From SIG672 sp045580325 (lineage in GTDB: Bacteria > Bacillota > Clostridia > Oscillospirales > CAG-272): a stretch of 64,000 nt of DNA. The stretch lies in assembly GCA_045580325.1 (NCBI GenBank), contig JAZNNR010000025.1, forward strand, positions 1 through 64,000, given 5' to 3'. The notes below the pieces were generated by a model that searched no databases, was not told where the DNA came from, and worked only from the letters and a program-made list of their open reading frames with translations. The position numbers were made by a program, and so were the translations under genes. Of this stretch, positions 59,863-64,000 are shown piece by piece. Each line of letters starts with the position of its first letter. Position 1 is the stretch's first letter.

Positions 59863-60819
59863 ATGGAATTTCTCTATTTTCTTGAGTCTATAAGAAACCC
59901 TGTTCTTGACAGCATAATGCTGATCATCACAGAGCTTGGAAGTGAAGCGATTTTCCTTGCGGTAGCACTTTGTATCTTTTGGTGTATCGATAAAAAAGCA
60001 GGGTATTATCTGCTTATAACAGGCTTTATAGGAATAACCTTCAATCAGTTTTTGAAGCTCAGCTTCAGAATCGAGCGCCCTTGGGTAAAGGACCCGAAAT
60101 TCACGATAGTCGAATCTGCAAGAGCCGAGGCTACGGGATATTCCTTCCCGAGCGGACACACGCAGAATATTACGGGAGTTTTCGGCTCTATTGCCCGTTT
60201 TTTCAGTAAAAAGAAGATTGTAGTCTGGATCTCCGTGGCTGTTATAGCACTTGTCGCACTTTCGAGAATGTACCTCGGAGTACACACTCCGCTTGACGTT
60301 GGAGTTTCTCTTCTTGTCGGAACAGTCCTTGTTTTTCTCGTATATCCGCTCGTTATGAAGGCCTTTGAGAACGAAAAAATAATGTATATCCTGATGGGCT
60401 GCGTGATAGCCGTAGCACTTGCTTTTGTGTGCTATACAGAGTTTTTCCCCTTTCCCTCGGATATTGATAAGGCTAACTATCTTTCGGGACTTAAAAATTC
60501 GTACTCGCTTCTCGGCGCAGTACTTGCATTCCCGATAATTTATATCGTCGATAAAAAATACATAAAATTCGAAACGGATGCTTGTCTTTGGGCGCAGGCT
60601 GTAAAGCTTACAGTCGGCGCGGCACTTGCACTTGCAATAAAATCACTTCTTAAAGCACCGCTTAGCGCTATGCTCGATGGACACTACCTGTCAAACGCGA
60701 TAAGATATTTCGCAGTCGTAATATTTGCAGGCGCGGTATGGCCCTTGACCTTTAAATTTCTCCCCAAAAGCAAGGCAAAGTCAGGTGAAAAGCAAGCCGC
60801 CGTATCGGCAGAAAAATAA
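59863..60819 (+). CDS. PAP2 superfamily phosphatase
   Basis: A 318-residue membrane phosphatase. The three catalytic motifs are visible: KLSFRIERPWV (KX6RP-like), FPSGHTQN (PSGH) and SRMYLGVHTPLDV (SRX5HX3D). The enzyme likely dephosphorylates a lipid such as undecaprenyl pyrophosphate or phosphatidic acid at the outer face of the membrane. About eight helices are present. It sits 17 bp after znuB but is functionally unrelated. Confidence 0.9.
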   Translation: MEFLYFLESIRNPVLDSIMLIITELGSEAIFLAVALCIFWCIDKKAGYYLLITGFIGITFNQFLKLSFRIERPWVKDPKFTIVESARAEATGYSFPSGHTQNITGVFGSIARFFSKKKIVVWISVAVIALVALSRMYLGVHTPLDVGVSLLVGTVLVFLVYPLVMKAFENEKIMYILMGCVIAVALAFVCYTEFFPFPSDIDKANYLSGLKNSYSLLGAVLAFPIIYIVDKKYIKFETDACLWAQAVKLTVGAALALAIKSLLKAPLSAMLDGHYLSNAIRYFAVVIFAGAVWPLTFKFLPKSKAKSGEKQAAVSAEK

Positions 60820-60925
60820 AAGCTATAAACTGCCGGTAAAAATAATTGTAAAAACATAATGAACTCCTTGCAATTTCAGATACTACGTGATATAATTTAA
60901 GTATAAAATAACGGAGGTGAGAACG

Positions 60926-62416
60926 GTGAAGAATAAAGTGAAAATACTTGCCTGTACTGCGCGTGTCTGCACGGTCTGCGTAATGCTTGCTATTATGATT
61001 TTGACATCAGCTTTTTCTTCGTATGCCGCAACGGCAAAGGTAACAGTCGGGAACGTGTCAAGCGCGAATAGCGACGGTTACTATGCTGTAAGTATTTCGG
61101 TGTCAGACCTCTCACTTTCCGCTAAGGGCAGTATAGATATTGCACTTTCGTATAACAACCTCGCTTTTACAGTAGTGAAGACCGAATTTGCAAGTTCTGT
61201 GAAAAAGTACGGTTCTGTAGGAAAATCGGGAGATAACCCTTATCATATCAAAATAACAGCAGGCAGTTCGGCTCTTAAACCAAGCGGTGAGATATGCATA
61301 GTCTATTTTGAAGCGATAGGACTTCCTTCGCTCGGCAAATACGATATAGTTCCCACCGTAACGCTCTCAGGCGGAGCGTCGGTAAAGGCTACGGCGGGCT
61401 CAATAAGTGTAAACTGTTCTCATAGCTATGAAAAGCACAGTACGGTCGAGCCTTCGTGTACGACCGACGGATACACCCTTGAGCGCTGTACAAAATGCGA
61501 GGGATACCGTAAAACAAACAAGGTAAATGCGGTAGGACACGATTTCAAGGTTAAAGATAACGTAGCGCCAAACTGCACGCAAAACGGCTATACGGTAGAA
61601 GAATGTACGCGCTGCAGCGTGCATAACATAATAGACGGAGATCCTCCTCTCGGACACGAATTCGGGCTTGAAGAATTCAATGTGATAGCTCCTACCTGTT
61701 CGAGCGAGGGATATACCGAATACTACTGTTTGCGCGAGGGCTGCGACGGGACAAACCGTGTTGATTATACCGAAAAGACCGAACATATTATGGGTGAGGC
61801 TGTCGTTACCGATTCGACCTGCCAAAAGCACGGGAATAAGAAGTTTTACTGTACTCACTGCGGAGTTTTTATGGCAGAGGAGCGGCTTGAGCTTGTTCCG
61901 CACATCTTTGATGATATTCTCGTTTCGCCGAGCTGCACAAGCAAGGGATATACGCTGCGCATTTGCAAGGTTTGTAAAACAGTGCGCAGAGAAGAACCCG
62001 TTGATAAGCTTGAGCATAGCTACACATCGGTTACAGAGCGCGCGGCGACTTGTGCCCAGGAAGGACGTATCAAGCACATCTGTGCGTGCGGCGATTATTA
62101 CATAGAATCTCTGCCCGCACTCGGACACGAATATAAAAAGCAGTCTGTTATAGAGCCTACGCAGGACAGCGACGGTATTGTAAAATACGAGTGCGATGTC
62201 TGCGGAGCGACCTATACCGAAACCGTGAAATACGATGACGGTTCTTCAAATGACGGAAATTCTCTCGATATAGAAAATCCCGACGCAAAGGGACGCCTTT
62301 CGGGCAAAAACAGACTTGTTTTCAGCGTGGTGCTTATTATTGTTGCGGTTGTAGCGATGGGAGCGGTAATTTTGCTCATAAAGAAAACGATATTCAAATT
62401 CATTCTTGATCAGTAA
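60926..62416 (+). CDS. Surface protein with cohesin-like domain and seven Cys-rich repeats
   Basis: A 496-residue exported protein. A signal peptide (MKNKVKILACTARV...SSYA) is followed by a cohesin-like beta domain (residues about 35-160). Seven imperfect repeats of roughly 40 residues follow, each with CxxxGYT...C..C (CTTDGYTLERCTKC, CTQNGYTVEECTRC, CTSKGYTLRICKVC are the clearest). A low-complexity linker leads to a C-terminal membrane helix (VVLIIVAVVAMGAVILLI) with a basic end. It should be anchored to the membrane and face outside. I chose GTG 60926, with CGGAGG upstream, over GTG 60917, which overlaps the box. Ligand unknown. Confidence 0.8.
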   Translation: MKNKVKILACTARVCTVCVMLAIMILTSAFSSYAATAKVTVGNVSSANSDGYYAVSISVSDLSLSAKGSIDIALSYNNLAFTVVKTEFASSVKKYGSVGKSGDNPYHIKITAGSSALKPSGEICIVYFEAIGLPSLGKYDIVPTVTLSGGASVKATAGSISVNCSHSYEKHSTVEPSCTTDGYTLERCTKCEGYRKTNKVNAVGHDFKVKDNVAPNCTQNGYTVEECTRCSVHNIIDGDPPLGHEFGLEEFNVIAPTCSSEGYTEYYCLREGCDGTNRVDYTEKTEHIMGEAVVTDSTCQKHGNKKFYCTHCGVFMAEERLELVPHIFDDILVSPSCTSKGYTLRICKVCKTVRREEPVDKLEHSYTSVTERAATCAQEGRIKHICACGDYYIESLPALGHEYKKQSVIEPTQDSDGIVKYECDVCGATYTETVKYDDGSSNDGNSLDIENPDAKGRLSGKNRLVFSVVLIIVAVVAMGAVILLIKKTIFKFILDQ

Positions 62417-62445
62417 TACAGTAAAAAATTAAGGACAGTAGATTT

Positions 62446-62976
62446 ATGGATAATAAAGTAATTATCAAGCTTTCAGATAAAGCTTGTAAAAACGAAGCGG
62501 TAAGCAGATTTTTCGGAACTCCTACAGTACCGGGCGAGTGGTTTGACGATGAGATTTTCGGCGAAGGCGAGGTCTTTGTCTGTCAGATAGCACTTGCGGA
62601 CTTTACCGATTTCGGAGGCTACGGACTCTTTCCCACCGATGGCTATATCTACTTCTTTTTTGATACCGAGGATAAGGAAGATCCGCTCCGCATACGCTTT
62701 TTCGGGGATACTCCCGATACGGTAGTCGAGGATTTCAACGAGAGCGTTGATTTTGAAATTTCAAGCAGGGAATACAGCGTGGTCTTTTCCAAAGACGGCG
62801 AAAATCTGCCGGGAGCGTTTATCGGCTCAACCGAGCTCTCGGGTGATGACGTGATCCTTTTTGATTTCACAAATGCCGATAAAGAGCTTTTTAACTTCCT
62901 CGGCGATAGGAAAAGGATAAAAATATCAAAAAGCGCGCTCAGATCTCTCGAATTTGATAAAGCAGAGCTTATATAA
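62446..62976 (+). CDS. DUF1963-like (YwqG-type) protein
   Basis: A 176-residue soluble acidic protein. The segment VCQIALADFTDFGGYGLFPTDGYIYFFFD near residues 45-75 is the core of DUF1963/YwqG proteins, which are beta-rich and of unknown role. The rest is diverged. It lies 29 bp after the surface protein gene and could be co-transcribed with it. Confidence 0.65.
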   Translation: MDNKVIIKLSDKACKNEAVSRFFGTPTVPGEWFDDEIFGEGEVFVCQIALADFTDFGGYGLFPTDGYIYFFFDTEDKEDPLRIRFFGDTPDTVVEDFNESVDFEISSREYSVVFSKDGENLPGAFIGSTELSGDDVILFDFTNADKELFNFLGDRKRIKISKSALRSLEFDKAELI

Positions 62977-62984
62977 CTACAGCT

Positions 62985-63021
62985 CCGCTACGAAGGCACT
63001 TCGATGAATTTTGCGTAGCGG
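62985..63021. repeat. 8-bp palindrome between DUF1963-like gene and lipase
   Basis: CCGCTACG (62985-62992) pairs with CGTAGCGG (63014-63021). There is no T-run, so it is not a classic terminator. Confidence 0.4.
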
Positions 63022-63095
63022 TCGCGAAATTTGAGAAAGGGTGTGTTGTTATTAAAAGATATATAACTCCGACTTACGTTATTTATTTCATTTTA

Positions 63096-64000
63096 ATGAG
63101 TTTATTGCTTAACAGCTATATGCTGATAAAGGCACAGCCCTTTATGCTACTTATCATAATTCCGCTCTTTATTTTGTTAAACGCAGTGGTCGGAATAAAG
63201 CCTGCAGGCACAAAGAAGCTGCACCTGAAATTATGTAACCACGGAACCCTGCTGCTTACTATATTTGTTTGCTCCTTGATTCCCTCTGTTATTTGGCATA
63301 TTGTACTGGCTTTTCTTACAATTCCAAATACATATATGGACTTAATATGGAGTATAGTCTGGTGTGTCGTGGCTTCTGCCATTCTTTTTTGGAACGGGAT
63401 CATTTGTGTTTACTGTACGTCAACGCAAATGGGTATCAAGTGGCGTATAATCGGTCTGTTATGCGGTATGATACCGGTACTGAATCTTATTGTGCTTAAC
63501 AAAATTATAAGCGTTACGTCGGACGAGGTGGATTTTGAGATCGAAAAGGAAATCGTTTCAAGCGATCCGGCACTTTCAGAGATCTGCAAAACCAAGTATC
63601 CGCTTGTGTTGGTTCACGGCGTGTTTTTTCGCGATAGTAAGCTGTTTAACTATTGGGGTAGAATTCCGCGGACACTGAAGCTACACGGTGCAACCATCTA
63701 TTATGGTGAACATCAATCCGCGTTGACCGTAAAAGAAAGCGCAAGAGAGCTTGCGTCGAGAATAAAACTGATCGTAGATCGCTCCGGCTGTGAGAAGGTC
63801 AATATCATCGCACATTCAAAGGGCGGACTGGATTGCCGATATGCTATCTCAAAGTTCGGACTTGCTCCGTACGTTGCTTCTATAACGACAGTTAGTACGC
63901 CTCACAGAGGGTGTCTTTTTGCAGAGCGACTTCTGCAAGCGGTCCCCGAATCTGTAAAAAACAGGGTCGCAACGGTATATAATAAGACCCTTACCGCGCT
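63096..64000 (+). CDS. Lipase/esterase of the triacylglycerol lipase type (cut by window edge)
   Basis: The frame is open from about 63036 to the window end. The first 120 residues contain three to four hydrophobic helices. Then comes an alpha/beta hydrolase domain: PLVLVHGVFFRD oxyanion strand, the nucleophile elbow AHSKGG, and TVSTPHRG, which is typical of lipases such as the LipA/Bacillus L1 group. The C-terminal Asp and His lie outside the window. The start is unclear: ATG 63096 lacks a ribosome binding site, while AAAGGG (63036-63041) points to GTG codons at 63041 and 63043 that are in other frames. One missing A near 63054 would join GTG 63043 to the long frame. It is a membrane-tethered lipase at least in part. 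Confidence 0.75.
   Translation, partial: MSLLLNSYMLIKAQPFMLLIIIPLFILLNAVVGIKPAGTKKLHLKLCNHGTLLLTIFVCSLIPSVIWHIVLAFLTIPNTYMDLIWSIVWCVVASAILFWNGIICVYCTSTQMGIKWRIIGLLCGMIPVLNLIVLNKIISVTSDEVDFEIEKEIVSSDPALSEICKTKYPLVLVHGVFFRDSKLFNYWGRIPRTLKLHGATIYYGEHQSALTVKESARELASRIKLIVDRSGCEKVNIIAHSKGGLDCRYAISKFGLAPYVASITTVSTPHRGCLFAERLLQAVPESVKNRVATVYNKTLTA

Noticed and set aside
1..64000. CRISPR array, prophage or transposase
   Set aside because: No array of equal repeats and spacers, no integrase or structural phage genes, and no transposase motif were seen. Repeats present are palindromic intergenic elements.

Overview
The window is a contiguous piece of a chromosome from a spore-forming member of the Bacillota, most likely an uncultured gut-type Clostridia lineage. 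The evidence is the set of sporulation genes (yqfC, yqfD, a ylbJ-like gene, a spoVB-like flippase, a LysM/GH18 spore-cortex-type hydrolase), lipoproteins with Gram-positive lipoboxes, strong AGGAGG ribosome binding sites, frequent ATA and AGA codons, and Firmicutes gene orders (pth-mfd-prsA; tig-clpP-clpX; lepB-ylqF-rnhB-yraN; yqfC-yqfD-phoH-ybeY-era-recO). There is no phage, transposase, rRNA or CRISPR array, and I recognised no tRNA.

Layout. 1-6.5 kb: 5' end of ppdK (minus), then pth, mfd and a PrsA-like foldase lipoprotein (plus). 6.5-8.9 kb: minus operon of a PfkB-like protein with a degenerate active site, an alpha/beta hydrolase and ruvX. 9.1-15.3 kb: U32 peptidase/RNA hydroxylase-type protein, SpoVB-like flippase, queT under a preQ1-I riboswitch, and metG. 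16-19.6 kb: AI-2E transporter, DUF362 ferredoxin protein, ispE. 19.5-26.8 kb: a minus block with a P-loop ATPase, a membrane protein, a PHP phosphoesterase, clpX/clpP/tig and a metallophosphoesterase. 27.3-33.6 kb: minus operon headed by one reading frame joining a complete cofactor-independent phosphoglycerate mutase to a complete signal peptidase I, followed by ylqF, rnhB, yraN, an M19 dipeptidase and thrC. 33.8-41 kb: lipoprotein, rplS, DUF2156 protein, rpmE, hflX, yigZ, a zinc-ribbon/LRR membrane protein, dinB. 41.6-51.1 kb: minus genes for LysM hydrolase, AEC transporter, mutS2, recO, era, ybeY, phoH, yqfD, yqfC. 51.2-64 kb: ylbJ-like gene, HAD hydrolase, a 927-residue CvpA-like membrane protein, a Fur-family regulator with znuA-znuC-znuB, a PAP2 phosphatase, a cohesin-like Cys-repeat surface protein, a DUF1963-like protein and the start of a lipase.

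The most unusual structure is a trio of dispersed cassettes at about 15.32-16.01 kb, 41.08-41.59 kb and 55.76-56.68 kb. Each starts with the same hairpin (CGGCAGAGA...TCTCTGCCG) followed at once by a TATAAT box. Each then carries palindromic repeats, a shared short leader (GCGAAACCGGCGATAAAA and variants) ahead of the ribosome binding site, a small unrelated cargo gene, and an identical 10-bp terminator stem (CCCCGACAGA/TCTGTCGGGG). The cargo proteins look like orphan immunity-type or small zinc-binding proteins, and the third cassette also carries a DUF559 endonuclease-like gene. This looks like a gene-capture or cassette-exchange system; that reading is inference.

Other leads are the phosphoglycerate mutase-signal peptidase fusion, a PfkB protein lacking the GAGD motif, a YlqF GTPase lacking a canonical G4 motif, a 13-bp hairpin abutting the preQ1 aptamer, a 7-1-7 Fur-family operator at the zinc operon, and an identical promoter segment in front of rplS and rpmE.
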